A DNA stretch of 64,000 bases from Gelatoporia subvermispora B (GCA_000320605.2 KB445793.1:62001-126000), one strand, 5' to 3'. Positions 1-13,303 are shown, counted from the stretch's first letter. Notes: a model not told the origin generated them from the sequence alone. Numbers and translations are program-made.

Positions 1-2973
1 CGAATTAGCTCGCTTGTGATTGCCGCACGTGCACTGAAAATGCCGTCGACGGTTTCTGCAATCTCAACGGCATGCTGGAGTACGTGAGCTAGTAGTTCTC
101 CGTATAAAAGGGAATACCAACCTGCTCTGCTATGCTTCCAACTACAAGCATCTCCGTGAAAGTCTTCGACAGTAGTTCTTCTTTATGGCTTTGGACATCA
201 GCAGCAACGATATCTTCAAGAAGTAAGTTTGCGTATCATTCTGTTTGACTTCATGAGTGGGACATACATGGTAACTCTGCGACTTTGTCTCCTGGTGTCC
301 AGACAGTCTGAGTAAGGAAGTACGACGCAAACGTCTCTGCCACACTTGACGGCTGTCCAAGGTAGAAGTTATCGTATTCAAGTTTGACCTATTGATATGC
401 GCCAGGAGATATCAGTGATAAAAGTCAGGGCGTTGAGAGTCGTGAGGTATTTACCTGTTCCGCGATGACCTTGAGTCTCTCCGGATCAATGTTGATATCC
501 TTCAGTGTTTCGAAAACCATGCGCAGTAGGAGAGGTAGTTTATCCGAGTATCCTCCTACCGAGATAACCAGTCCGCTCCGTGCGCTGCTCACGGAGTATG
601 TGAGACCAGCCAGCTCCGCATCGTAGGCGATCTCGGACAGTGCATCCTCGACGAGATCAGAGAGTAAACTAGAATAGATGAACACAATTTCATGATACAT
701 CATGTCGATTGAAACTTACCGGGTCAGGACGGCATGGCGAGGTGTGCCATATGCGATTGGACTGTGCTGGACGTTACTCGAATAGAACTGATATCATTAG
801 ACATGTGGCGAACCTGCGTATTTCCACCCGTACCTCCCCCTTCGGCACCCAGAATTGGTCATCAGCCTTATACCACAGGGCAGAAGAATCTGTGCGACGA
901 ATACACGTTGGAGCCTTAGCCGGCTGTCCAAATTAGGGTCAATTGAGCATAACCTGTTCAGAGGACACGGCTCATACTGATGCAACATCCTTCTTCTCAA
1001 CGAGCAGGTTCTCTGGTATGAATGGATTGCGCTTTGGGAGATGTAACTCCGCATTCTTATTCGGTGCCTGCAGCTGCAAATACGTCTTTAAGCACCGCAA
1101 ACCGTCCACAGACAATAGAACAAATCGTTCACCTTCTGCATGAAGCTATCGTCAATGCGCTTTACACAGTACTGTGCCCCATACCACCGCTCTGTCTCCC
1201 ATTTCGCCTCACTCATGATCATCTCCGGATGCTCCCTCGCCTCTAACGTGATGCACGCCAACTCCGGTCTCAGCAGGTCCAAGATGCCTCGAATAGCCGC
1301 CTCGTCCCATTCACGCACAACTACTGACCCACTGAGCAGGTGTTCTGGGGGACGCGGCGCAGAAAGATTGTACGCAAGCGTGTTCGTGTATGAGTGTGGC
1401 TGAGCCTTCTCACGGAACCGGAAATCAAGACTAGAGATAGCATTAAGCTCCTCAAAATGGTACAGCTCAAGAGGAGAGGAACGCATGAGGGAGATGTAGT
1501 TGAAGATCGCGGTGACGACCTCAAAGTAATGCACTTCGTGGACAACCATGAGCCATGCTGTTCCGTAGAAACAGAAGAAAAGACGCTCACAATAGCCTTC
1601 CTTTGTCAGCACCCCATCAACAGTGAAGGTTGGCACGCTACGGTTTTGCGAACTTTCATGTGCACTGATGCTCACTAACCAGCCCTTCTTCTTGAGGTAT
1701 GCGCATACACTACCGGGCCCTTCGTGACCCAAGAAGTGCGCGAGCACCCGTGCGGGCTGCGTTTTGTATAAAGGAGCCTGATCAGGGATCGCGAACATCA
1801 GAACGAACGAGTAGTAGTCCTTGATCGTCTTGACACATATGATCCTCTGGAGATTGATGGTAGCGTTAGACCCAAACCGAGAACGCGGGACAGTCTGACG
1901 CACGCCTGTTTGAGAGGGCCCCCAGAACGGGCCCTTGATGATAGGCCGTGGGTCAAGCCCACGATTGAGGATGGGCGAAAACATAGGGACCACAAGATTC
2001 GTCAGTTCATCTAGCGACTCTGGAAGCCGGGTGAGGATCACTTCGGTGGTTGACGGGATTATGCAGACATACCTTTGCCGAGCACTGCCAACGTCATGCG
2101 TCCTGCACAATACTGCTCTTTCCACCACTCCACCAGCCTCCTTGTAGTCTCTCGTCCCACCGCTCCGCCATCACCCTCTTCGCCGTCTCCATTGTCCAAT
2201 AATCGCCCTTCCTCCTGCAGCGTCCTCGCGGCTTGAGTGATGCTCTCGAAGTTACCGGTGCTGAACTGTGAATATGGGTGGCCAGGGACGAGTAATGTCT
2301 TGTGCACCTGCAAAGCACGTCGCGGGTCCTTCTGAAAATTTCTCTTATATTCGGAGTCCACGGCGTAGATTTCGCGAGAAGTAAGTGTCTTCTTGAATAA
2401 CGGATCCTTGAAACAGCCAGCAAGTCGGGCGAGACCGCCCGTTAGGTGGGATGTGCCGATCGAGAACCAGTAGTACATGTGAGCAGGACCCGTAACGGCG
2501 TTGCGCGCGCCACCATTGGAGAGGACATACTACACCATGTGCTCGTAAAGGTCGTTGGATCGGAACGGTGAGCATACTCACGGACATAAACTCATTCTCT
2601 TCGGGGAATTGCTTCGAACCCTGCGACATGGTTTAGCCTGTTCGTGCGTAGTGTGCTCATGTTGTTGTACCTTGGTAATCATGTGTTCACAGAAATGAGC
2701 CAGACCCTGCATATCTGGCTATGACTATCGTCAGCACTACAACACCGTCAGCAGTGTCCAACTACTCACCGGGTCCTGCATAGCTCCTACAGCGACTGTT
2801 AAACAAGCGGCAGCCTTATCTGCGGAGCTATCTTGTATGAGGACTGCACGTAAGCCATTATCCAACTCAATGACCCGGTAGTGTCTATCGTCCAGGTCAG
2901 GTCTCTCGATCTCTTCCTCGAGTACGGAGTAACCCGGGGAATTGCTTGAAGCGTGCACTATACGCCAGGACAT
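1..2973 (-). CDS. M16A zinc metallopeptidase, insulysin/Ste23-like (3' end outside window)
   Basis: A zinc peptidase of the insulin-degrading-enzyme family, which cleaves small peptides inside a closed chamber; the yeast members Ste23 and Axl1 mature a-factor pheromone. The start chosen is the Met of MSWRIVHASS at 2973, just ahead of the conserved stretch RPDLDDRHYRVIELDNGLRA. Splicing after AVGAMQDP (intron about 2714-2769) joins it to GLAHFCEHMITK; HFCEH at 2683-2697 is the inverted zinc motif HxxEH. Further exons give NLVVPMFSPIL (about 2000), LAHFLGHEGPGS (about 1700), NAELHLPKRNPFIPENL (about 1000-1070), LWYKADDQFWVPKGEV (about 830-890) and ALSEIAYDAELAGLTYS with GGYSDKLP (540-660). The last visible exon, ELLAHVLQHAVEIAETVDG (about 1-110), is still open, so the C-terminal part lies beyond base 1. 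Family identity is secure; the substrate is not shown by the sequence. Confidence 0.93.
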
Positions 2974-3452
2974 GACGGTGAAGAACTGAGTACTGAAGAT
3001 AGGGATCCATGATGGCCGGTAATGAGTTTGAATATCCGGTTCCACGCTGTCTCTCAGCTGACCGTAAGGCGACTGTTTGGGAATACTTGCAGGGTTGCGG
3101 CAGTTGCCACTTGACCGGTCTTGAGTAGCTGTCTAGTCTCAAGTGGTGACTTTTAAAGCTTAACAAGAGATGGCGATTCAGACAGTAAGAACTCATACGA
3201 CTGCATTGAGCAGAAGTCCAGAGCCGTTGCCAGCGATGGTCGGAGCAGAATGAACTAGTGCCGGTCACTGGAGAGTACTTCCAAGAGGCGTCCAGGAACG
3301 ATTCTGGCCGTGAGCGCTTCCGCTTCGAGCTCGCGGCCGGGCCTTGCCGATGGAAGAGATGAGACTCCAAGACGGGACACAATGTGGCGAAATGTATCAA
3401 ATTCTGGTGAGCAGAAGGAGATGTATAGTAACTCGACAACTTGGACGGGCTA
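2974..3452. other. Intergenic: promoter side of the M16 gene and 3' side of the mannosidase
   Basis: Both neighbours lie on the minus strand, so this must hold the promoter and 5' leader of the peptidase. A 180-codon open frame on the minus strand across 2897-3439 resembles no family I know and overlaps the peptidase start in another frame. No TATA box or repeat stood out. Confidence 0.4.
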
Positions 3453-6400
3453 CTATAGTACCGTAGCCTTTTCCTTTCCCATGTGCGCGAATTTCACGCT
3501 TCTGCCTTCGAGTCCTCTTGCATATATAACCTGCGTGTCTCCCGGCATCACATCCAGCGCATTGTCACTCCACTTCACATCGTCAACGCCTTCCTCCACA
3601 ACGCTAAACCAAAGGCCTTTGACGGGTTTGCTGCATGTGACAGTGATTCGTTCCCCGTCAACCTGAATTTGCAGCCTGGGCTCGGGGAAATCGACATGAC
3701 GATATGGCTGTGGCCAATCTACAAATCGTGCAAGAACCTCTCCGCTTCCGGTGTGCAAGAGTCGCGCTCCGATAACCACGGAGTACGAGTTGGTCATCCC
3801 ATAATGGCCAGGCGATGCCGATTGATCACAGGGGATACGCATTGAGAGCAGTTCCGTGCTTTGATTTGAATGTAAGATAACGTCATGCACGAGCACTTGG
3901 GATGGAGAAGAAGTTTCCAGGTTGAAGAATGTCAGTTCGAGTTTGACTCTTTGGCTTTGCAGTGAGCGAGTTGTCGCCCATACTTCAACGTTCGCATCAA
4001 CCGATCTGAAAGAACCAAATTCGTAGAACTGCAAGCATTATCAGCACTCTCCCGTTCTCACTTCTTCGGCTCAGAAATACATATACCTGTTTGGATCTAT
4101 CATTTTCTCTGTTCTGTGTCACCTATCGGAGATTGTTGAGTCTGCATTCCTGACAGGAGGTGAACAGCATACCGTTCTGAGGATCCCGACCGTCTCAGAT
4201 GCCAGCTCCCGAGCGATCGTATGATACGCAGGTTTAGGCCGGAGCTGGTCAGTGGTTCAGCGCACGTAGTGACTGAAATCGATATTTGTTGCGCACGAAA
4301 TAGTCCACAATTGACCACGAGGTTACTGGCCAGCAATCATTGAGTTGCCATATCAGTGCACCTCCATTCTGCCTCGCGGAGACGCTGAGCTTAGGGACCA
4401 GCCGTCCAGAACGCTATGACACGTACGTATTCCTTCCCTGGCCCCCTCCATTCTCTCCTCCACGCGCGATATGCCAGACTCACTGCTTCGGACTGCATGA
4501 TCTGAGTATTATAGATGTGACTACATGGACCGATTGCACACAAGTAAGCTATAGGCACCACGGATGAATTGGAATAGAACTGACGTTTCGAGATCGGCGG
4601 TCAAGCGGAAGTTCTCGTTCATGACAATCGCGAAACGGCGCTCATGGTTCCCGGCCCGACAATGCTGAGCCATGGTCTTCGACTGCGCCCATCGTTCTTT
4701 CTCGTTTCCCGCAAGCCAGTGATCAACTGTGCGGATGTCTGGCATCGAAGGGATGCCAAACTCACTACCACAGGTGAAGCACAGAATCGAGCAATAAATT
4801 GGCACTTGGTCTTACCTGACAAAACGACCCCCCAGAGATGGGTACTCCTGCCACGGCCTTTCTTTGCCTGCCCAAACATCCCATTGATGTATGTCTCCGA
4901 CGGTCGGGTCCGCAGTATTCCAGTTTTCACCTCCGTATGGCGAGCCCCGATGGTATGGGATCGGAGGGTCCGTCAATCTCTCGACCACGTCGGGCAACAC
5001 CGATTCGTAAATGAGGCGTGCAGGTAGGTCGGCTACATCTGTTTTCGGGGCTCTTCCTGGTGAGTAGCTATTGTCTGGACCATAAGAATTACGTACCTCC
5101 CCACTGAAGGACCTGCTGATAATCTAGATTACTAAGGTGAGCGGGGGAACCGTCTTCGACAAATCTGGATTACCTTCGTTGTTTCCGCAGAAGAGCGCAA
5201 TGCACGGGTGATGTCTCAATCTTCTCACGTTATCTTCGGCCTCGGCTTTGACGCTTGCCACGAACTCATCATATGCTGGATATACGCCACATGCAAATTG
5301 GAAGTCTTGCCACACGAGGATACCCATTTCTAAGAAGAAAAATGAGGGCGCTATAGCGAAACACATCTGGATAGGGCTGTACCATCACAAATGTCATAGA
5401 AGACATCCGGCTCGTAAATGCCTCCTCCCCAAATACGAACCATGTTCTGATTTCCTTCCTTCAAGAGAGTAAGCCAGGCCCGGTATCTCTCCGAGGTAAT
5501 TCTCGTCAGGAAGCTGTCAGCCGGAATCCAATTCGAGCCTTTGCAAGACTTAGCGACCCGTCATGACAAGATCAATATCGTACTCACCACCGATGAACAT
5601 CCTGGTGCCGTTGACCTGAAACAAGAATGTAGTACCTTGGCCATACTGATCCGGTTCCGTCAGAGATTCTTGGACAAGGGCTACATCACGGAACCCAATC
5701 CTCTTGGAATACTTATCAAGTGCATTGTTACCCTATGTAGCTAGTCAGCAAAGCATTCAAATGTGGGTGTAGATACTGTGGTCACCTCATCAAATAAGGT
5801 AACGTATACCACGTACAACTGCTGCTTTCCAAATCCGATAGGCCACCACAACTCCACGAGACCATACAGCTCCCATTCAACTACATTTCCAAGATTTCTG
5901 GCGGTGCTCTCAATATTATGCAATAGGCCGAGGTTAGTCAGATCCACCGTTTTCTCCGCGACCAGATTTTGATTATGAGCGTCGTGCAAAGCTATCCACA
6001 CACGTTTTGCCGCGGTGATATCGCCATCGACGCTAAGGCCGATCTTCAGTGCGGGCTTGTAGAGTGGTCCAGGTCCGACACAAGCACGAATGTGCACATC
6101 TGAGAGGCGAGCAGAGTACGAGATCAAATGTATTGGACGGTAGGGGCCGCACGTCATGAGCTCCGGTCCCTAAATTCAGGCCAAATGTTCATAGGACGTG
6201 CGTTCGGGGAGCCCAACTAGGCTTACCCAATCCCATCTAGACATAATAGAATCAATCTAGACTTGCATGTCACTGTCATTATTCCATTCACGTACCGCCA
6301 ATTATACTGTGCTTTCCTGACATAGACACGACTCGGATCTCCAAGATTACTGGAACCCGCCCTGACGCGGCCATGTCGCTGCTCCAGGAGCATTGCCATA

Positions 6401-7054
6401 GTCTTGGCTGACTTGAAGTGTAATAGAAGCACATTATGGGGTCGTCCAATGGCATCAGCATCAACGGATATCTGGTCGTCGTGAGTTGCCTGAGCTGACT
6501 GTTTTTACACCGGAGTCGACCTCACTTTGTAGGTACGGAACATGTTGTCAGCTTGTAGAACTAAGTCTCCATTCTATGGCGCAAAATGATCATCATTATC
6601 GCGAAGTCAACTGTTCGATCCAAACACTCGTACGAACCAGGTAGGCGTCACAGAACGTGTCAAGGCCTTCGAACACGACTTCGACGTGCGGACTTCGTAG
6701 AGCGTAATGCGATGTAAATGCGCAGAAGAATAACCATTCTTTTTTTCCGATCCCTAAGATGTGAGTGCGATATGTCGTCAGGATTCCAGGATATCAAGGC
6801 TGCAGTAATGCAAAAATCTCACATTGAACTTGGTGCTCGTTGAATCCAACAAATGGATCGGGTATCCGGCCAATCTTGAGCAGTTCGACATGTACTTCGG
6901 AAGGGGACGCCTGCGCAACATTCCAGCCTTTGAAAGCAGCGGACTCTTCTTCGCCAGGCAACTCATCCACAACACGAGAGATCGTGATATCGCGTTCTTT
7001 CCAGTGCCAGGACGCGTTCAGCACTTCGTCAGAGCTCATCGAGGGTAAGGACAT
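3453..7054 (-). CDS. Beta-mannosidase, glycoside hydrolase family 2
   Basis: Hydrolyses terminal beta-1,4-mannose residues from manno-oligosaccharides and N-glycan cores. The start at 7054 opens [18 protein letters not shown], typical of the GH2 sugar-binding domain, followed by [19 protein letters not shown]. Later exons give [33 protein letters not shown] (about 6640-6760), [19 protein letters not shown] (about 6300-6360) and [13 protein letters not shown] (6100-6157). The catalytic barrel has [19 protein letters not shown] and LFCGNNEG (5150-5330), where the Glu after NN is the acid/base, then [25 protein letters not shown] and [14 protein letters not shown] (about 4740-4800), where Glu of SEFG is the nucleophile. 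The last exon (3453-4034) is the C-terminal Ig-like mannosidase domain, ending at KEKATVL. No signal peptide is seen, so an intracellular glycan-recycling role is possible. At least nine exons. All key residues are present. Confidence 0.93.
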
Positions 7055-7685
7055 GATGGTTCGCAGAGAGATGCTTAGGTGTCATCTGAGCTTCGACAGG
7101 ATCTGATTGCATGATAGGAATGTTGTGACCTCGCAGCGCACGGCCTTCCGGTCCGTAGCAAAGCGTAGAAGGCCCTGCTGGTGACAATGTCTCTCAGAGA
7201 TCGTTGTCGCTATAGGGTAGTGAGGAGCTTTCACTGACTCAGAAAAGCGTCGACGTGATGTTTTCACTGCAAGTCTAAGCTTATTTGACAAAGGACTCTC
7301 TAATGACGACCGCCGTCGCCCAGTTCGAGCTCCCTTGAGGATGTGACTGCAGCCGAGATCAATGCTGCGTGCGAAGGAGGACGCGTATCGGCACACGTGA
7401 TCTTCAACAGCCGTGTAATCTCCGTCGCGAATTCTGTGACGTCGTTGGTCGCCAGACCCAGCTTTCTATATTGCTCACATTGGTACTATATGGGCCTCCT
7501 CGTCCTGTGCACCTCCTTGAGTTGTGTGCTCGGACTTCTGTCCGTACCCGACGGCTATACACAACGGCTATATCTCCACTTCTGGAAGTTTATTACGCAC
7601 TACGATACTCCGACCAGTGTCGACGCTGATGGTCGTTCGCAGGACCGAATACAGATGCTCGCTTCGCCTTTGCCTCCAGTATGAA
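7055..7685. other. Intergenic, no recognisable gene
   Basis: Between the mannosidase start and the stop of the first short-chain dehydrogenase. Open frames on both strands (for example plus 7343-7684) lack family motifs and a convincing exon pattern. It should contain the mannosidase promoter and the dehydrogenase 3' UTR. Confidence 0.4.
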
Positions 7686-8635
7686 TCACCACGGGATCTC
7701 TTCTCCTGTGTACCTCCAATACCTCCCGGAGTCGCTCTGCTGCAAAGAGGTAACAGTCTTGATGATCCCTGCCACGCTTTCCTCTACTTCCAGTGGTGCT
7801 TCTTGCGTGCCCATGTCTGCTCGATTGCATGAGGCTCTGAAGAGCTCCAGCAAGAATGAACGCACCTGTCTTGACCCATCCTGGACATAGCACGATGGCG
7901 ATAATTTCCGGACATGCCTGTGCTTGCTTGAAGGTCTGCAAGCATCGTCGACATGAATCAAGGGGTCGATGATCAACGTTGAACAACAAATTGCACGTAC
8001 CAACATGTTCAACGCAGCTTTGGTGATGCAGTACGTCGCATAATCTGCACGGCCGATGTTTAACTTGAAGCTACCCAATCCGCTGGAGATGTTCACGAGG
8101 GCCTTGCGACTGCTCTTCAATAGAAGCGGTAGGTACGCCTTACTCATGAGTGCTGGTCCAATGAGGTTCGACGGAATTATACTCTTGAGTGCCTCGACGG
8201 AGAAATCAAATGCGGTGTCTAATCCGTTGGACTGCGGGATGATTGTCGCGCATGTGAGCCCGTGGTTCCGAATGTCTCACCAGTCAAACAGTGCTTACAA
8301 CAGCTGCATTGTTCACGAGGTAATCAATGCCTCTATCGCCAACGATCTCTTTGACTTCTCCAACTGAGTTGTTGATAGAATCCTCGTCGGTGATGTCCAA
8401 TCGTACGATGTGCAGCTCTCCTTTCGCGGCGTTCTGCAAGTTGTGCAACGCTGTCGCACCTTGAGGATTCCGGCAAGTAGCAATGATAATGTTGACGGAA
8501 TCCGTCAGGAGTTGCCTCACCAGCTCGAGGCCGATACCTCGAGAGGTGCTGCAATACACATGAGCTTGTCGTTTACGTGGAAGTGAAAGGAGACCGTGCA
8601 TACCCTGTGATGAGCCAAGCGTACTTCTGGGACAT
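7686..8635 (-). CDS. Short-chain dehydrogenase/reductase, paralogue 1
   Basis: A classical SDR, expected to oxidise or reduce a carbonyl/alcohol with NAD(P). The start at 8635 gives MSQKYAWLITG; a short intron (about 8545-8603) then joins to TSRGIGLELVRQLL, restoring the cofactor-binding TGTSRGIG (TGxxxGIG). Downstream are IIATCRNPQGA, LHIVRLDITDEDS and YLVNNAAV (the NNAG equivalent) at 8290-8500. The next exon has PLLLKSSRKALVNISSGLG and YCITKAALNML, carrying the catalytic YxxxK (about 8000-8147). Then come IIAIVLCPGWVKTG and the C-terminal exon with DMGTQEAPLEVEESVAGI, ending GRYWRYTGEEIPW. It is closely related to the gene at 14392-15348, which has the same exon layout and the same C-terminal Y(R)YSGEE(L)W ending. 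Substrate unknown; the family resembles the fungal C-factor-like SDRs. Confidence 0.9.
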
Positions 8636-9254
8636 ATCAACGCAGGCGAGTCCTTTGCGCCCCGACATCCGACTTTATATCTCGGGCGACCGAAGTGCAA
8701 TTCATTCTGCGCTTGCTTTGCGATCCGAGCCGTCCGCAGCGCATGAGATAGCACCTTAGTAAAATGACAAGTCCGATGTATTGGATATGTTCCCAAGTGA
8801 ATCTCCACACGTGGGTGAGAATTTGTTCACGCCTGTCATATTGGTAGCTTGGAGTTCGGTCGCAGTACGGGCATAGTATAGGCAGTCAATCTGTTCCGCG
8901 TTACATCCTAGTCATTTTGCGCAGACTTTACGGATCCGACGGAGGGCACGTCTGGTCACATGCCAGAGCCTGCAGGGACAACAGAAAGGAATCGGAGTCC
9001 AAGACAAGATAATGACTCCAAAGCCTATCTTCAATAGCACATAACGTTCTTAGTGTGTGGCATGACTAGTCCACTCAGAGACGCTTCGCTAAAGCGGAAT
9101 AGGAGCCATTCATCCCCACCTACTATATCCACAGTTTTGGGCTCTGGGTATACCACACGATGATAGATTCCAGTCGGGACGTCGCCAAGCCAGAACGCAG
9201 GATAAAGCCGCGCCGACACCTACTGCAACATTTCTACATACATTTACGTGTGCC
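8636..9254. other. Intergenic, no recognisable gene
   Basis: Separates the first SDR from the stop codon of the copper amine oxidase. A minus-strand frame at 9031-9219 is probably part of the oxidase 3' UTR. No RNA gene or repeat was seen. Confidence 0.4.
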
Positions 9255-12200
9255 TCAGAGCTCAATTTTGATACGATGATACATCTCTGCTTCCCTGCGT
9301 AACTGTTCGCTGGTGGCTGCGGCGGCCGGTTTCCCGTCCACATCAAAGCCGAGAACCCCAGAGTACTCGAGTGGCGGAATAGCCGCGGGAACACAGTGTC
9401 CCATATTGACCCCGTATTCATCGACGCCCCACGGACCACCTGGATTATCCGGAGGACTAAGCAGGACGGCGTTCAACGCATCCATGGACATGTCGGCATC
9501 AAAGTAGTTGAGAGGTGTGATGAAGAAGCTATCGCAGCAGCATGTTCAGCGTTCGTACTGAGAGACCATTGGTGATACTTGCCTTGACGCTGCAAGGTTC
9601 GTGCGTGTGTTTGGCGAATCTTCCGCTTGAGTCTACAATGCTCGCTCAGTAGTCGCAAGGAACGCGGGTATCTCTGCATACCAGGTGATGAGTCCCGACA
9701 TTGACCCATGCAACAAGGTCAGCCTGTGTAATATTCTCGCCATCGAAGAACTGATCAAAGTCCACGGGAGGTGCTCCTGGAAGATTTAGATTCCACATAG
9801 AGCTCGAAGACGGCTCTGTGTCCTTGCGCAACGAGACGGCCATGTTGTACTTCGCCCAATTCGCGTTACGTAACAATCTCTTAGAGCCCACTACGGTCTG
9901 CTTCGCTGTTAGCCCACAACCTGATCTTACAGTGTGATGTACGGCTCACGTTATGCACAGGAGAGTACCCAGGATGAATCGCATACCCACGCGGCATTCC
10001 CCACGAGTTCTCTTCTTCGATGTTCACAAGAGCATAAATACCTTGCAGATTTTCTGGATACACCAACCGCGCGTCGTCTTCGCTTGTAATATACTCGCGG
10101 GTAATCTTTTGCTGAACAAAAGTACTGCCCCAATCATCGTCAAACCACGGTGCCGTTCGCTCCTCTTGTGCAGTTCGTGTTGCTAGAAGCGTGTTGCGCA
10201 GGCCAACAACGTCAAGGTCGACCTGAACGTATCTCATCAAATGTGATGTGGAACCGACACACATATTCTCAAACCTTGTAGTTGATGACATGATCATGCA
10301 ACGATCCCACTGGAACGAGCCTGAGATAATGCCGGGCAAATAATCTAGGCAGTGACCGCTTACTAGTTGTTTCACGAATTGCTGCGCCATATCCCTCTTG
10401 CGCTGGTTCCCAATACCCAGCTTGCAGGTATCCGGAAGCAGACAGCCGCACCTCAATTGTCCCGTCAAGATGGAAAATATAATCGAACTAAACAACATCA
10501 GTCGAGTGGATACATATCATGCTCGTTTGGCTTACCACTACGGTTCTCTGTACTGTAAGAGAAGTTAGACGATATGGGAGAATCGGGACGCACAATAGTC
10601 ATAACTGCGATATATTCGTCAGTTTCGACCTATCCTCGGCCACGATTACGGAAATGACACTTACTTTCCAACCGTCGAAATACTCCTTACAATCAATACG
10701 TACCCCTTGACGGCACCGAACTCGCCCGGAGCATATCCTGTGTGTCGAGATATCGGCCTTGCGGTGTCGTGTTCAAACACACATATGGCACGTCGACGTG
10801 TGAGACTGCCAGCATGGCCATGTGTTGTCGCAGGGAGATACGTAGCATCTGCGGGACAGTCGTAGCCCGGAAGGAGGTCACGTACGGCGGAACCCATGCC
10901 GAAGAAGCGATCGAGCCATGCTGTGGAGGTTTGCATTGGATCGTTTCCAGCTGTATAGGTTCAGCATTCAGTTGGTTGATTAATGCACCAAAGGCACCCA
11001 TTAACTCGCACCGTACTGCGCAATTGCCTCCTGAGGGGCCAGCTATTGAGTGCACGCCAATCAGTCTTCAATACGATCTCGTTCGTGGCACTAATATCTC
11101 ACCTCATAAATGAGTCGAGTGCCAAGGAATCGGATATCCCACAAACTCATGCCCATATCTCTTCCGAAGCCGAGATACATAGCCCATCCCATCCAGCTAA
11201 TGTATTGAGTGGCGCGGTCAAGTCTGAATCGTGCACCACCAGTGCTAATCTGGCGTGGACCTGGTAGCTCCGATAGGTCTCGTGGAGCCGTACGCGGTCG
11301 GACCCGCGTCGACCACTCGAGCGAGGGTGGAGCCGAGGAGGGTATTGGGCGTCCCGGGGGAGCGGAAGAGGGCGGCAACAACAGTGAGTGGTGCGGCTCC
11401 TGATCTGGACGCTTGGGCAACCTACGAAGGGTACCATTGTGGAATGCCTCAAGGAATGAGTCGGTGGAGTCAAAGATCTGGTGGTTATACACGATCTGCA
11501 AGATCAACCGATCAGCGGATCGGGCGTTATATCAAACGCTCGGCACAGAGAGATCGCACGCACCTTGAGTAGGCTCCAGTTCGAGGTATCCGTCCCGCTG
11601 AAATCGACGTAGAGGAAGAATCCAACGGGATGTAGCCATTGTCCCGGTACATTGCGTCGCAAGGGAAGCCAAGCGCGTCGCCAGGTGCCGTCGAAACTGT
11701 ATGGACCAATGGCAGCTGCTACGAGCGTGTCATTGGCGTGTCCGAGCGCGACCCCACCAAACAGTTCCTATTGTCGATCTAGTTCGCTCATTGACCTTCA
11801 AAGGCATTGTGTTTGGAGTGCACTCACCTGTGTAGCCTCGGCGAGTGGTGTCATAATTCTGAGTAGCAGAGGTGATAGCTCCGAGAAAGGCACCGTGTAC
11901 CCGCGTGCATTGTACGGAATATCAGGTCGATGGTATATCTCCGTAAGTGGGCGCATCGTTGTGTCCTCTCCAACAGGGAGTGGCCCGACAAGATAATCAC
12001 GCACTACTGGCTCTCTGGCGGCACCTTCGTGCAGGGTCACACGAGCATATCTATCCGGCGGGCTGACTGATGAATTTGCAGTCTGATCTAGATATGCAAG
12101 TGCAGCAGTCTTGGAAGGAGGGTACGCTTCGATGAGGTAGATGAAGTTGTCAGCAAGCCCGGCTCGATCGCCGCGCGTAAGGTTGAGGTTGCGGTCAGGA

Positions 12201-12526
12201 GCGGACAGCCAAGATGAGATGTTGTATGTCTCCGAAACCGTCAAGGGCGTCCAAAGGTTTACGGGAACAGGCGGAGAGGCTGCAAGAGGGATATTTGTCG
12301 GGCAACGCGATACTGCACCAGGCTCGTCTTGGGTAGCTGAGGGGCCGTCAACAGCGGAAAGTACCGTTTGGAAGTTGTGCACCCCTATCGCAAGTGCAGT
12401 ACCCAGTGTGATGCATAGAAAAACCTTGATGACTCTGCGGATTAGTCCTTGGCTCGGAGCTGCACCCACGTCTACGCGGTTGTCCTCGGGAAGTAGGGTG
12501 TATTTGCTCGCCATGCCAGTCGACAT
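9255..12526 (-). CDS. Copper amine oxidase, membrane-anchored type
   Basis: Oxidatively deaminates primary amines to aldehydes, releasing ammonia and hydrogen peroxide, using Cu(II) and topaquinone made from a Tyr of the protein. The start at 12526 (or the Met four codons on) is followed by a cytosolic stretch and one hydrophobic helix, VFLCITLGTALAIGV, that looks like a type II signal anchor rather than a cleaved signal. Motifs in order: FHxx region PPQHGSIASSAWVPP (about 10900), RYLDTQDMLRAS, then YVLIVRSISTVG joined across an intron to N-Y-D-Y, the topaquinone Tyr (about 10594-10604). After that come FDYIFHLDGTIEVRLSASGYLQ, the copper-ligand pair GSLHDHVIN (about 10280-10300), LVAWVNVGTHHL (9690-9730), and the end FITPLNYFDADMSMDALNAVLLSPP, finishing at 9255. 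The Tyr exon seems to be tiny (see findings). Lies between two SDR genes. Identity very sure; substrate unknown. Confidence 0.93.
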
Positions 12527-13303
12527 CGACGTCTAATGGGAGACCGAGCGTGAGTTCACATCCGTGAGTATCTACAATTTAGGTACTGGCCATTCTCATC
12601 ACGAGTCATGATTGTGAAGATGACTAGACCTGGAAGTGGATAGGCCGCAGGCAGCACGCGATGCGAAGCAAATGTGCCCACATCAGCGCTAAGATAGCGG
12701 CGTCACCTTGTCGCACGTGGCGTTCAGCGTTCAAATTCAAAGCTTGAGTGACGTCGTCTCGTTGCAGCTCGTTGCATTCATATGGCTTCGAGTACGCCGC
12801 ATGTCTCGCTCTAGCTTGTGCTAATTTGACATTCCCTTTTATATTATTGCTACTGGCTGAATATTTTTGATCCTACTTACTGAAAGCTGCGAAACTGACG
12901 ACCATTCTCAAATGTTTGTCAATAACGAACTGTGCATACCTATACAATGCCTATACAGCTTTCGCAAAGTTGCTCATTGCTAGTGATTCGGGTGTATGTG
13001 AGCTTGGGTTCTGTGTTGATAATTTCCCGTAAGTGTCGTTTTATGTGTGCGGATTCGACAATCAGTTTTGTTACCGATCATGATGTCACTGGCAGCTAGT
13101 GATCACAGTCTTCATGCATACATTTGAGCCGCGTCATCACCATGCTGCCTGTGTATACTCGAAGTCATTGCGATGTTGTATATGCACACTCCTAACATCA
13201 AGCTTCCGAGTTTGATGTATACCGCTAGTCTCACAAGTGAACTAGTGATTATTTGTCGCGGTGATGCACTTGGTCATCACTTTTGTTGTAGATCGCACAT
13301 GCA
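12527..13303. other. Intergenic: amine oxidase promoter, AT-richer spacer
   Basis: Upstream of the amine oxidase start. The part around 12830-13100 is visibly AT-richer than the flanking genes. No motif I can name and no gene. Confidence 0.35.

Noticed and set aside
2897..3439. A 180-codon minus frame upstream of the M16 gene
   Set aside because: Overlaps the peptidase first exon in another frame and has no recognisable motif.
9031..9219. A minus frame just after the amine oxidase stop
   Set aside because: The oxidase ends normally at 9255; this frame has no motif and lies in the expected 3' UTR.
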